From an uncultured Eubacteriales bacterium (GTDB lineage Bacteria; Bacillota; Clostridia; Christensenellales; UBA1242), in assembly GCA_948695535.1 (NCBI GenBank), contig CAPRTS010000004.1, positions 46,538 to 110,537 of the forward strand: a DNA stretch of 64,000 bases. The letters are read 5' to 3'. A program made the position numbers and the translations under genes. Position 1 is the first letter of the stretch; every line of letters starts with the position of its first letter. Below are positions 51,801-59,098 of this stretch, in pieces. The notes under the pieces were generated by a model. The model worked only from the letters and a program-made list of their open reading frames with translations. It was not told where the DNA came from and did no database searches.

Positions 51801-52699
51801 TGATTGGTAACGGCGTGACCAGTATTGATAGTTGTGCGTTCGTTAATTGCAATGGCTTAACGAGCATCACGATTCCCGATAGTGTGACCAGTATTGGTGT
51901 TTCAGCTTTCAGCGGTTGTATTGGTTTGACGAGTATAATTATTCCCGATAGCGTGACCAGTATTGACAATTACGCGTTTGAAGGTTGCAGTGGCTTGACG
52001 AGTATAACGATTGGTAATAGCGTGACCAGCATTGGCAAGTATGCGTTCTATTATTGTAGTAGTTTAGCAAATATTACGATTCCCGATAGCGTGACCAGTA
52101 TTGGTGATGAAGCGTTCGAATATTGCAGTAAATTGACGAGTATAACGATTGGTAATAGTGTGACCAGTATTGGTGTTTCAGCTTTCAGCGGTTGTATTGG
52201 TTTGACGAGTGTAATTATTCCCGATAGCGTGACCAGTATTGGTGTTTCAGCTTTCAGCGGTTGTATTGGTTTGACGAGTGTAATTATTCCCGATAGCGTG
52301 ACCAGTATTGGTAATTCCGCGTTTTATGGTTGCAGTAACTTGACGAGTATAACGATTGGTAATAGCGTGACCAGTATTGGTGGTTCAGCTTTCAGAGGTT
52401 GTATTGGTTTGACGAGTATAATTATTCCCGATAGCGTGACCAGCATTGGCGGTTCTGCGTTCGAGGATTGCAGTGGTTTAACCAGTGTAATTATTCCCGA
52501 TAGCGTGACCAGTATTGGTAATTACGCGTTTGAAGGTTGCAGTGGTTTGGAGAGTGTAACATTTGCAGATACTGATGGTTGGTATATTTCAAACACCTCT
52601 GGTGCGACCAGCGGCATTAATTTGACTTTGACTGATGCAGCTGCTAACGTAAGGTACTTGACCAGTTATTACGAGAATTATTATTGGTATAAGGGTTAA
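48863..52699 (+). CDS. BspA-type leucine-rich-repeat surface lipoprotein
   Basis: 1278 residues. Signal peptide with lipobox (LLCTGVGMSAC, Cys at about 27). Residues about 35-490 hold six InlB B-type repeats (ITYYANDG, ITYELDGGTNGDNPSTYN, LYAKF). From about 530 to 1245 are more than twenty BspA leucine-rich repeats of 23 residues (consensus IPDSVTSIGxxAFxGCSGLTS). The protein should sit on the outer face of the membrane and bind host or bacterial ligands. AAAAGGGG ribosome-binding site 11 nt before the ATG. Neighbouring repeats are nearly identical at DNA level, pointing to recent recombination. Confidence 0.9.
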   Translation: MKKLKNWFKCLVLVGALLCTGVGMSACSFGFGNQTQSYKITYYANDGTESYRTETCYDYQKDAFTIGVGMGFDRPWYRFVEWNTAADGTGTAYESCAEYQITGDLNLYAIWEDATRQITYHANDGTEQTTIQTFDSSRYVNLKANNAFTRTGYEITKWNTTADGSGTVYYPGNSDKLTDNLDLYAVWQLKNYSLSYNYYTDNGSSLSGVTKANNPSSYNVETPTITLQAPSKTGYTFEGWYREREFINPVTEITQGSTGDIRLYAKFSLIPYTITYELDGGTNGDNPSTYNVTTSTFTLQAPTKDGYTFDGWYRESEFINRVTRITQGTTGEITLYAKFTLTNYSITYVLNGGVNGNNPSAYTIETDSFALSMPTKNGYHFDGWYSESNFVNQVTEITKGTMGNITLYAKFESISYTITYELDGGVNGNNRSVYTCTNSFILQDPSKNGYYFGGWYSDSNYANKVTQIKYGTTGDITLYARWCTNEDIYNVDNDTIIGLNDIGKTLSLKILDIPSQIKGVNITAIGLEAFRNNKTLTKVVIPAGITDIGNDAFYNCSMLNEVHITDLSAWIQIDFGNKFANPLCSNDNEVNLYLNGEMVTDLVIPDGVIHIGSYVFYGRKDITSITIPDCVTSIGNYAFDGCSGLTSVIIGSGVTSLNGFSFSGNTNLTTVVIGNNVTSISNGAFSGCSSLQNITLPFVGDSANATDAASLFGYIFGTSKYIGGTSTRQCYTSSDAVYYIPTTLTTVTITGGRISYGAFYNCSDLTSITIGNGVTSIGISAFKNCRNLTNITIPDSVTSIGCAAFSGCSSLQNITLPFVGYERDATDTSSRFGYIFGYSSFNGGIKIEQGHSSSAATYYIPATLTTVTITGDNIPSDAFCSCFGLTSITISNGVTSIGDKAFEYCSKLTSITIGNSVTSIGKYAFYYCSSLANITIPDSVTSIGNSAFDGCSGLTSVIIGNGVTSLNGFFGGKANLTTVVIGNGVTSIDSCAFVNCNGLTSITIPDSVTSIGVSAFSGCIGLTSIIIPDSVTSIDNYAFEGCSGLTSITIGNSVTSIGKYAFYYCSSLANITIPDSVTSIGDEAFEYCSKLTSITIGNSVTSIGVSAFSGCIGLTSVIIPDSVTSIGVSAFSGCIGLTSVIIPDSVTSIGNSAFYGCSNLTSITIGNSVTSIGGSAFRGCIGLTSIIIPDSVTSIGGSAFEDCSGLTSVIIPDSVTSIGNYAFEGCSGLESVTFADTDGWYISNTSGATSGINLTLTDAAANVRYLTSYYENYYWYKG
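52172..52309 (+). repeat. Perfect tandem duplication of a 69-bp LRR unit
   Basis: Two identical 69-bp copies (52172-52240, 52241-52309), one LRR each. A longer near-identical block of about 100 bp is also shared by 51593-51690 and 52003-52100. Confidence 0.85.
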
Positions 52700-52722
52700 A
52701 TTTAAAAATACAAATGGAACAC

Positions 52723-52751
52723 AAAAAAGCCAGAGAATATCTGGCTTTTTT
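52723..52751. terminator. Bidirectional terminator between the LRR gene and the minus-strand operon
   Basis: AAAAAAGCCAGA...TCTGGCTTTTTT: six GC-rich stem pairs extended by A/T runs, 5-nt loop, works for both convergent units. Confidence 0.88.
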
Positions 52752-52752
52752 G

Positions 52753-53061
52753 TTATTTGTTAGGGATGTAGATTTTGTTACCAATCTTAATCGCGTTGTA
52801 AGTTTGTCCGTTAATTGGTTGTTCGACATGTTCGGGTTTGCCAGTGGTGTACGCACGCAAGAATAGTTTATTGCTGCTTTCTTTGATTGGTTTAATGTCA
52901 ATGTCCAGCATGTTTTCCTGTTTAGAAACTTCAATAATTTCAAAACCCTTTTGTAGTAAGTAACTGCTGAATTGCCAGAGTTTCTCAAACATGCCGTTGC
53001 TGTCGATGATGCAACTGTAATTGTGCTTTTTGTCATAAGCGGTAATGCGATAATAGTTCAT
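52753..53061 (-). CDS. Hypothetical protein, last gene of the pcf-like operon
   Basis: 102 residues (MNYYRITAYDKKHNYSCIID...). Mixed alpha/beta, no membrane helix, no recognised domain. AAAGGAG is 9 nt before the ATG, and the gene is 1 nt after the PcfJ-like gene. Confidence 0.65.
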   Translation of the reverse strand: MNYYRITAYDKKHNYSCIIDSNGMFEKLWQFSSYLLQKGFEIIEVSKQENMLDIDIKPIKESSNKLFLRAYTTGKPEHVEQPINGQTYNAIKIGNKIYIPNK

Positions 53062-53062
53062 T

Positions 53063-54376
53063 TTATATTACTCCTTTTAATTTGCGGTTGGCATAAGGTA
53101 GCCATTTTTTGTGAACATAGTTCAAAATTTCGTCTGCGGGTTTGCTGTCGTGATGACCATAACATTGCAAAACTTTGTGATTGGCAAGTGAATATTCCAA
53201 AGTTACCAATGGGGTATTTGGTGCTAAACGATTGCGAACAAAGAAAATTAGTGTTTCTTCACGAGCAAACTTTTGGTCATAGTTCATTCGTCCAACACAG
53301 TGGTTTAATTGTTCACCTTCATAGACCAATTCGTTTGGTGATTTGGCAATTACACAAATGTAATCGTCTCTGACTAATAATCGTTCTAATGCTGAATACT
53401 TGTTAGCAATCGTCTTAAACCGTTCGCGTAATGCAAGCCGTTTGCATTCATCATCTTGGGCTTGTTGAGTGTGGTACTGGTCAATACGAACATCATGCCA
53501 ATGTTGGAAGTCATGCGGATAACGATGTTTAAGTAGTGTCAAGTCAAGATTGAGATACCGGCAAGCATTCAAATAATCTTCATATGATGCTAGATTAGTG
53601 TGTTGTTTCTCTAAATACGCAAACAACTTGGGTGCTTCATCTTTCGGAATAATTTGCTTAATTAGTGAATTGTTATAACTCGAGCGATAGTCTTTTTCTA
53701 ACCGCATTCGTTCGTAAACTAGTTCAATACTTTTTTGTTCTTTATACGCTTTAATAATGGATGGAATGTAGTAATAAGCCCTAATTTCGCCGTGGTGAGC
53801 AAATAACCATTTTCGGAAGTGTTTGTCTTTATCTAGTAAGCGTAAAATGGTAACACTCATTGCTAGATGGTTTAGGTTTAATTTAACTAACATTTCAGCG
53901 ATGGGATATTGCTCGTATAACCTTAAGTAGCGAAATAAATTACAGGCGCGGAAACGCTGACCCTGACTGTATTTCAATGATTCAATTGTAGTAATAACTT
54001 CGGGGTTGATTAGGTCGCTGTCAATGTTGAAATAACGATCTTCGTGCCAATCCCATTGACCATCTTCATAATAGCGTTGGTATTTCGTGATACCTTGCAA
54101 ATACCAACCAACTTTATAGCCAGCGATGTAGTTGTAGCAAATATCATTGATATAGCAGCGTTTACTATGCAGCGCGTGAACCACGACTTGTTTGCAAAAC
54201 CATTGCTTGCGGTAATTACGCACGGCGACCGTATACTTAACTAATTCTTTGCCTTGTTTAACCAGGTAACAATAAAACCTAGTATTACCGTTTTGGTCAG
54301 GGTAATTTTGTAAATCATATTTTTTAATGCGTGCTACCATATACTTTGGCAATTTGCGAATGCCTTTGACTATCAT
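53063..54376 (-). CDS. PcfJ-like protein
   Basis: 437 residues. The C-terminal third carries the PcfJ signature: LVYEGEQLNHCVGRMNYDQK, ETLIFFVRN, PLVTLEYS and KVLQCYGHHDSKPADEI. The N-terminal part is helical and aromatic-rich. PcfJ is encoded next to PcfK on the conjugative plasmid pCF10 and related ICEs; its role is unknown. The ATG overlaps the upstream stop (ATGA), and GAGGTAAC precedes it. Confidence 0.85.
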   Translation of the reverse strand: MIVKGIRKLPKYMVARIKKYDLQNYPDQNGNTRFYCYLVKQGKELVKYTVAVRNYRKQWFCKQVVVHALHSKRCYINDICYNYIAGYKVGWYLQGITKYQRYYEDGQWDWHEDRYFNIDSDLINPEVITTIESLKYSQGQRFRACNLFRYLRLYEQYPIAEMLVKLNLNHLAMSVTILRLLDKDKHFRKWLFAHHGEIRAYYYIPSIIKAYKEQKSIELVYERMRLEKDYRSSYNNSLIKQIIPKDEAPKLFAYLEKQHTNLASYEDYLNACRYLNLDLTLLKHRYPHDFQHWHDVRIDQYHTQQAQDDECKRLALRERFKTIANKYSALERLLVRDDYICVIAKSPNELVYEGEQLNHCVGRMNYDQKFAREETLIFFVRNRLAPNTPLVTLEYSLANHKVLQCYGHHDSKPADEILNYVHKKWLPYANRKLKGVI

Positions 54377-54954
54377 AATGTTACCTCTAATTTACCATCC
54401 AAAATTTGATTAAGTATTGTGGGGTAATCATTTTTTGGTTGTTCTCTAGCTTGTGGGGCAGGGCTTACGGTGCGCATGGCTTGGTCAAAACTGTCGTCTT
54501 CCCAAACATCATTAACTGCCGTGTCTGGATTTTTTACTTCGCGTTGCACTGTATCAAAGAGACTTATTTGCGGTGTTGCTGGCTTTTCTGTTTTTATTTT
54601 GGGCGTCGATACGGTTGCTGCCTTTTTGACTTGTGGTCGATATTCGCGGCCGTCTAAGGTGTATAACCTACCTTCAATGCTATCTTCTTCAAAGTAATGG
54701 ATTGCCCAAGCAAAGACAGTCTGGCTATCTATACAGGCGAATCTAGCACCTTGTTCAGCTTGTTTCTTGGCTTCATCGCTGGAATATTGCAAAAAGCCGG
54801 TTAGGTCTTTTTTGTTTAATAGCGTCAAATTATCTTTTTGGATTTGGACACCATTGTTGATTTTCTCGGCCAAAGTTTCGCTGGCATTTTGTTCCAGATA
54901 ATCTTTCACACGTTGCTCGGCGTTACCATTGGCGGTTAAGTTTAATTTAATCAT
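54373..54954 (-). CDS. PcfK-like protein (family that includes the Cas9 inhibitor AcrIIA9)
   Basis: 193 residues. NAEQRVKDYLEQNASETLAEK, KINNGVQIQKDNLTLLNKKD, ACIDSQTVFAWAIHYFEEDS and IEGRLYTLDGREY match the PcfK-like/AcrIIA9 pattern as I remember it. The second half is a low-complexity linker (about 115-180) and a short C-terminal motif (TILNQILDGKLEV). I take the ATG at 54954 for spacing from AAAAGGA; a second ATG is 6 nt upstream. Some family members inhibit Cas9; whether this one does is unknown. Confidence 0.78.
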   Translation of the reverse strand: MIKLNLTANGNAEQRVKDYLEQNASETLAEKINNGVQIQKDNLTLLNKKDLTGFLQYSSDEAKKQAEQGARFACIDSQTVFAWAIHYFEEDSIEGRLYTLDGREYRPQVKKAATVSTPKIKTEKPATPQISLFDTVQREVKNPDTAVNDVWEDDSFDQAMRTVSPAPQAREQPKNDYPTILNQILDGKLEVTL

Positions 54955-55018
54955 TTTCATTTCCTTTTAAGGTTGGAAAAGGTGCCCAAGAATGGACACC
55001 TTCACCATACATTTCCTA

Positions 55019-55333
55019 TTAGTTCAATTCTTTGATTAGTAATTGCAAAGAATCGTGTAAGTGGTAGTTACCAATACATCTGAGTTCCCAATACAGTTCT
55101 AATGTGTTTGGGTTATCAATGTTAGTTTGTAATTCGTAGTTTTCAGTATCCAAGTTACCGTCCTTATCAAAAGCATCCTTGGACCAATACCAGTCCAAGG
55201 TTTTTTCTTCTTGGATAATGGCATTAAACTTTTCAACGGCTTTTTCACGGGTAGTAAATAAATTGATTAAAACGCCTTCATCGTCTTCATTGGCCCAATC
55301 AAGTTGCACAACATATATTTTTTGTTTTTTCAT
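55019..55333 (-). CDS. Hypothetical mobile-element protein
   Basis: 104 residues from the ATG at 55333 (MKKQKIYVVQLDWANEDDEG), with AAAGGG upstream. Acidic; the N-terminal segment KIYVVQLDWA...VLINLFTTREKAVEKFNAII is a common pattern of small ICE proteins. No known function. Second-to-third gene of the operon, 1 nt after the preceding stop. Confidence 0.65.
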   Translation of the reverse strand: MKKQKIYVVQLDWANEDDEGVLINLFTTREKAVEKFNAIIQEEKTLDWYWSKDAFDKDGNLDTENYELQTNIDNPNTLELYWELRCIGNYHLHDSLQLLIKELN

Positions 55334-55334
55334 G

Positions 55335-55748
55335 TCAGCCAACCCTTTTAATACCGCCACCGAAACTGGTTATGGCAATATCGCCAAACTCGCTGCACCA
55401 TTCGTCGTCTTTATTCCAGACATAGGCACAAGCATAATAATTACCATCACATTGTGTTAGTAGGTGTTCCCATTCATCTGGATAATCCGTTACGATTAAG
55501 AAATCATAACATTCGCCAAAGCTGGTAAACTCGTGTGTAACGGCATAGACTGTACAATTGTTTCGTGTTTCAATTTCTCTAATCTTGTCGGTTAATTCCT
55601 TATCTTGCCAAGCCCAGAAGCCGGCATAGTTCTCGTAATAACAAACATTGTTATCTTTAACGAAACCATCAATGTAGGGCTGATAAATTTTTAACTCCTT
55701 CATGAGTTGAATTGCTTTTTGTTTGCGTTGTGTTGCTGTTGTGTTCAT
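55335..55748 (-). CDS. Hypothetical mobile-element protein
   Basis: 137 residues; aromatic-rich (YYENYAGFWAWQDKE, ECYDFLIVTDYPDEWEHLL). A typical small protein of plasmid and ICE accessory operons. AGGAGTAAAAAAT before the ATG. No known domain. Confidence 0.65.
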   Translation of the reverse strand: MNTTATQRKQKAIQLMKELKIYQPYIDGFVKDNNVCYYENYAGFWAWQDKELTDKIREIETRNNCTVYAVTHEFTSFGECYDFLIVTDYPDEWEHLLTQCDGNYYACAYVWNKDDEWCSEFGDIAITSFGGGIKRVG

Positions 55749-55760
55749 ATTTTTTACTCC

Positions 55761-56174
55761 TTAAATGTAATTTTGGACTGCTTCAAAGTTCAGTCCAATG
55801 TTGCGTAATGTTGATTCAAAACCAAACCAGGCGAATAAGTTTTGGTTGGTAATATCGTGAACTAACGGATCTTCCTTATCGTACCTATCGCCAAACAGTT
55901 GGCTCATATCAAATACGCCGGTGTTGACCATTAAGTCATATACCAAGTCAGCAATCTCTTGACGGTAGGTTTCAAAATACTTTGTGGTATCATGGTAGTA
56001 AATCAAATTACCAACCATGCCAGATTGGCACTCATATTTCAAGACATCCGTAAAGATTGCTTTCTTGTCGTTATAGTCGTGCCAATGACTAATGACATAG
56101 TTACAGACATTGCGTGTTAATTTATTGTCTGTGTTTTGTTTCAGTCTTTTTATGTTCTGTAAACAAAGTTTCAT
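55761..56174 (-). CDS. Hypothetical mobile-element protein (DUF7222-like)
   Basis: 137 residues; CQSGMVGNLIYYHDTTKYFE and EIADLVYDLMVNTGVFDMSQ resemble a conserved family found on Firmicutes plasmids and ICEs that I recall as DUF7222. AAAAGGAGAAA before the ATG. Function unknown. Confidence 0.65.
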   Translation of the reverse strand: MKLCLQNIKRLKQNTDNKLTRNVCNYVISHWHDYNDKKAIFTDVLKYECQSGMVGNLIYYHDTTKYFETYRQEIADLVYDLMVNTGVFDMSQLFGDRYDKEDPLVHDITNQNLFAWFGFESTLRNIGLNFEAVQNYI

Positions 56175-56186
56175 GTTTTTCTCCTT

Positions 56187-56429
56187 TTAATCGTTAATTG
56201 TTTCAAAGTCATCAAGGTCAATTTTGTCGAGCAGATGACCATATTCGAAATAAAGATTGTTTTCTGTATCTCGTTTTAGGTCGTACTCAATAACACTAAT
56301 TTTGCCTTGATTGGTAACGGCTAGGGTGATAGTCATTTTTTCAAAGTTAATATCAACGATGTTAAAGATGATTTCACTTGTCCCGTCAAAGTACTGAAAT
56401 TCTTTTAAGTAATATTTTTTAATTTCCAT
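56187..56429 (-). CDS. Small hypothetical protein, first substantial gene of the pcf-like operon
   Basis: 80 residues, beta-rich and acidic (YFDGTSEIIFNIVDINFEK). AAAGGAGAAA before the ATG. It lies 15 nt after a 23-codon leader ORF and is the first of seven closely spaced minus-strand genes. Confidence 0.6.
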   Translation of the reverse strand: MEIKKYYLKEFQYFDGTSEIIFNIVDINFEKMTITLAVTNQGKISVIEYDLKRDTENNLYFEYGHLLDKIDLDDFETIND

Positions 56430-56444
56430 AATTTTCTCCTTTAA

Positions 56445-56516
56445 TTAAATAATTTTTAACCAAATGTTATCTCGGGGTTGATCCCTAATTCTGCTGTTTG
56501 ACTTTCTCTTACGCAT
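56445..56516 (-). CDS. Possible 23-residue basic leader peptide
   Basis: ATG at 56516 with a near-perfect AAAGGAGG ribosome-binding site 5 nt upstream; product MRKRKSNSRIRDQPRDNIWL plus three residues. The AAAGG of the ribosome-binding site is also the last part of the hairpin arm at 56525-56530, so folding would hide it. Candidate leader peptide of the operon. Confidence 0.5.
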   Translation of the reverse strand: MRKRKSNSRIRDQPRDNIWLKII

Positions 56517-56524
56517 TTTTACCT

Positions 56525-56737
56525 CCTTTTGTTGAATTGCCTTTTGGCAAAAAACAAATGGGGCATAGTGGCGGTGGTAGTTCTAAATATTTGATTAACC
56601 CGGCACAAGTCAAAGAACAGAAAAGAAAAATTGCATTAAAAAAACGACCGCTTAATAGTGGCCGCAAATTTTCTTTTCCTTTGACTTGTGCGAGCAACTA
56701 TGCCAAACCCACTGCCAAAAGGCAAGACAACAAAAGG
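56525..56737. repeat. 213-nt long nested hairpin
   Basis: Outer arms of 25 nt (56525-56549 and 56713-56737) match with only two mismatches. Inside them: GCATAGT/ACTATGC (56563-56569, 56697-56703), a 13-bp perfect stem GCACAAGTCAAAG (56603-56615) with 56679-56691, an A/T-rich stem, and a terminal CGACCGC/GTGGCCG stem (56645-56664). Almost the entire segment is paired. It lies directly before the pcf-like operon and may be a folded 5' leader, a miniature inverted-repeat element or a replication/transfer site. Confidence 0.85.
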
Positions 56738-56775
56738 TGTACTTGGATTACAAATGATGATTATGAAACTATGGT

Positions 56776-57300
56776 TTAGTTGTCAGTTTTTATTTTGAGT
56801 TTCGCCATATATTCATCAGCATCAAATAAATTGTAATTGATAAAATTGAACTTGCATTTATTAGTTTCATAGTAGTCGGCCGCAAATGTGCAAAGATGAA
56901 AACATAAACCTCTGACATCTACTGTATAACTCGTTTCAAATGTTCCATCAATATGTTCAGTTGCAGAAGCACCATCAGTATAAATCCCATTATCTTTGTG
57001 AATTTTTAGGGTAAATTTATCAACAAACTTCTTATTTACATTTGGGTTGCCAGAATGGAGCAGTGAACATCTTAAATCATACAGCATTTTGCTATTTAAG
57101 TCGGGGGTTGGAGTATTGTATTTTCTTTCCTTGTTAAACATAAAAGTATCTAGCCATTGTTTGTATCTCGTTTCGGTTCCTAGTGTAGGATATTCGGCTT
57201 TTCCGCAGACATCGGGCAATATCATTGCGGTATTAAGTGCTACAAAGTATAAATCATTTTCCAGTGCTTTTTCAATTTCTGATACTAATTTATCAATCAT
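56776..57300 (-). CDS. HEPN-like protein
   Basis: 174 residues from the ATG at 57300. The motif LRCSLLHSGNPNVNKK contains R-x4-H, the catalytic signature of HEPN ribonucleases; ALNTAMILPDVCGKAEYP and the C-terminal FAADYYETN helix fit a family of uncharacterised single-gene HEPN-like proteins. HEPN proteins often act in phage defence or toxin systems. TATAAT is 6 nt before the ATG, so this mobile-island gene follows the leaderless pattern too. Confidence 0.65.
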   Translation of the reverse strand: MIDKLVSEIEKALENDLYFVALNTAMILPDVCGKAEYPTLGTETRYKQWLDTFMFNKERKYNTPTPDLNSKMLYDLRCSLLHSGNPNVNKKFVDKFTLKIHKDNGIYTDGASATEHIDGTFETSYTVDVRGLCFHLCTFAADYYETNKCKFNFINYNLFDADEYMAKLKIKTDN

Positions 57301-57306
57301 AAAGTC

Positions 57307-57334
57307 ATTATACACTGAATTGGTGTAGTATCAA
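57307..57334 (-). promoter_or_regulatory. Leaderless promoter of the HEPN-like gene
   Basis: On the minus strand TTGATA (57334-57329), 16-nt spacer, TATAAT (57312-57307), then 6 nt to the ATG at 57300. Confidence 0.65.
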
Positions 57335-57468
57335 AAATACTATAAATACTTTGGTGAGATCTATGGTTGGGTGTATTTCACTATGAAATAACAAAAAACG
57401 CCCCAGGCTTTGAGGCGATTAAAGGCATTGTGACGAAAAATAGCGATTTTTGAGAAAATGATATTAGT

Positions 57469-57579
57469 GTGATAAATTCACAACTACGCCAAAATAACAA
57501 TCGTAAAAGAATAGATTTAGTTGATTTTGACAAAAAGAGTTTGGATTTTTCACCTTTGGTGCACATAAAGTATTTTTAG
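57469..57579 (+). pseudogene. Coding fragment, left copy of a diverged repeat
   Basis: The frame reads VINSQLRQNNNRKRIDLVDF and on to DKKSLDFSPLVHIKYF before a stop. The same segment, broken by stops, recurs at 63672-63740, beginning with CAACTA(C/T)GCCAAAA. Probably the decayed end of an old mobile gene. The surrounding 57.3-57.66 kb region has no other feature. Confidence 0.45.
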
Positions 57580-57661
57580 GAATATTGGTGTGTCCAATTC
57601 GTTATAATAACTTAATTATCTGAAATAAAAAATTTGGATTCAATAAAGAATAAGAATCTTT

Positions 57662-58270
57662 TTAAATGTCGTTTTGGAATTCATTAGTTGTCATAATCAT
57701 TTTAGCAGTTTCATCTGGTGTATTAAATGTTGTATCAATTACAACAGTATTAGGGTATAAAGAGAGTATAAGGTCTTGATATTTTTTCTCTGTATTTAAG
57801 AAACGATTTTGATTTAATATTAATTTATCACTTGCCGTAATTTGAGTGCCTGACTTTTGTCTTAAACTAAATCTTTTCAAGCGCTCATCCATGGAGGTTG
57901 TAAGATAAAATGAATCTGCATTTGGATAATTTTGAATTATATTTTTTAACTTAGTCAGTTTGTTTGAATAGTCAGTATCGAATTTTGCTTGCAGTCTGGC
58001 TAAATACTTTATTCCCCAAAGGGTATCCTGTAATATTGGAGTATTAATTAATGTAGTAGTATCTCTGGTTAATGCTTTATATACTATCGGCCACCATTCA
58101 TCATCGCTAGGCCAAGTTTTTAATTGACTTGCTTTTTGAATATCATTTATGGCCTGTGATAAAAAATTGTGATTTAATTGAAATTTACAAGGCATAGCAG
58201 TATTTATAACATTTACAATAGTAGATTTACCTGAAAGATCCATTCCGCTAAAAAGTTTAAGTTTAGCCAT
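57662..58270 (-). CDS. P-loop nucleoside/nucleotide kinase-like protein
   Basis: 202 residues. Walker A is LFSGMDLSGKSTIVNVIN near the N-terminus, and the lid-like LKRFSLRQKSGTQ and ITASDKLILNQNRF segments fit the thymidylate/deoxynucleoside kinase fold. I start at the ATG at 58270; TATCTT lies 7 nt upstream with TTGATA 17 nt before it. The substrate cannot be told from sequence. Very AT-rich. Confidence 0.7.
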   Translation of the reverse strand: MAKLKLFSGMDLSGKSTIVNVINTAMPCKFQLNHNFLSQAINDIQKASQLKTWPSDDEWWPIVYKALTRDTTTLINTPILQDTLWGIKYLARLQAKFDTDYSNKLTKLKNIIQNYPNADSFYLTTSMDERLKRFSLRQKSGTQITASDKLILNQNRFLNTEKKYQDLILSLYPNTVVIDTTFNTPDETAKMIMTTNEFQNDI

Positions 58271-58348
58271 AGAAATCAAGATAGCACATACAATGTGGTT
58301 TATCAATAGTTAGTTGCTTATTATTATATAAAATTATAGTATATAAGT

Positions 58349-59095
58349 ATGGAAAAAAATGATTTAAAAATAATTTTTTTAGGTACAGGTAATTTTGCCA
58401 CAACGCGAAGATGCACCAGTTTTGTCGTTGACCAGCAAATCCTTTTCGATGTGGGGTATGGCACCGTCAATGCTTTAATAGATAATAATCTAGATACCAA
58501 AGATATCCGTTATCTGTTAATTTCACACTTCCATGGCGACCATATTGGTGATATTATTCATTTTATTACGCGCCGTATTGCTAAAAAAGAAACTGATTTA
58601 CCACTGCAAATAATTGCACCTAAGGGAGCAAAGAAAATCATCGGCAAGTATTTGGAGGCACATTTTGCCGATGATATGGCTGATATATCTAAATTGGTGC
58701 CGCTGTATGAATCTACCATTGAAAATATTTTAGAAATAGACGAAGGCCAACAGTACAAAGATAACCTAGTTACTATCGACCCGTTTTATGTGCAACATTC
58801 ACCAAACGCTCAAGGATATATTATTAATATCAAAGATAAAACAATCGGTTGTTCAGGGGATACGGAAATGTGTAATGCATTGTTAAGACAGATAAAAAAT
58901 GCAGATACATGGATTATTAACTGTTCGCATAAGGACGGAGAAAACAAACGCAATATGAGTGCTAGTGAAATAGTTAAGATTGCTACCGAAAATCCAGAAC
59001 GTAAATTTTATGGGGTGCATCGTAAAGATTATGTGCTGGATACAAAGCCCGCAAATGTTTTCTTGCCGAACGATAATGAGAATATATCAATTTGA
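58349..59095 (+). CDS. MBL-fold metallo-hydrolase (RNase Z/AtsA-like)
   Basis: 248 residues. N-terminal KIIFLGTGNFATTRRCTSFV, zinc motif HFHGDHIGD (His60, His62, Asp64, His65), further ligand regions VQHSPNAQGYII, SGDTEMC and VHRKDY. This is the ElaC-like branch of the metallo-beta-lactamase superfamily, which includes tRNase Z and small-molecule esterases. TAGTAT sits 6 nt before the ATG and TTGCTT 17 nt before that. Divergent from the kinase gene; adjacent to a methyltransferase. Confidence 0.82.
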   Translation: MEKNDLKIIFLGTGNFATTRRCTSFVVDQQILFDVGYGTVNALIDNNLDTKDIRYLLISHFHGDHIGDIIHFITRRIAKKETDLPLQIIAPKGAKKIIGKYLEAHFADDMADISKLVPLYESTIENILEIDEGQQYKDNLVTIDPFYVQHSPNAQGYIINIKDKTIGCSGDTEMCNALLRQIKNADTWIINCSHKDGENKRNMSASEIVKIATENPERKFYGVHRKDYVLDTKPANVFLPNDNENISI

Positions 59096-59098
59096 TCA

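Noticed and set aside
51436..51969. Long minus-strand reading frames inside the LRR gene
   Set aside because: They are antisense shadows of the repetitive plus-strand gene, made open by the repeat composition.
50690..52560. Regular 69-bp spaced repeats that resemble a CRISPR array
   Set aside because: They are coding LRR units in one open frame with variable positions inside every unit, not identical repeats with unique spacers, and no cas genes are present.
52753..56429. A complete conjugative ICE
   Set aside because: PcfJ- and PcfK-like genes are present but no relaxase, coupling protein or VirB4-type ATPase is seen in the window.
56525..56737. Retron msr-msd RNA
   Set aside because: The long hairpin looks suggestive, but no reverse transcriptase gene is nearby.
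56498..56779. A 93-codon plus-strand reading frame across the long hairpin
   Set aside because: No ribosome-binding site, and the sequence is explained by the nested inverted repeat; codons mirror each other across the hairpin.
57381..57566. Minus-strand reading frame of 61 codons
   Set aside because: No ribosome-binding site, no recognisable domain, and it is antisense to the coding fragment at 57469-57579.
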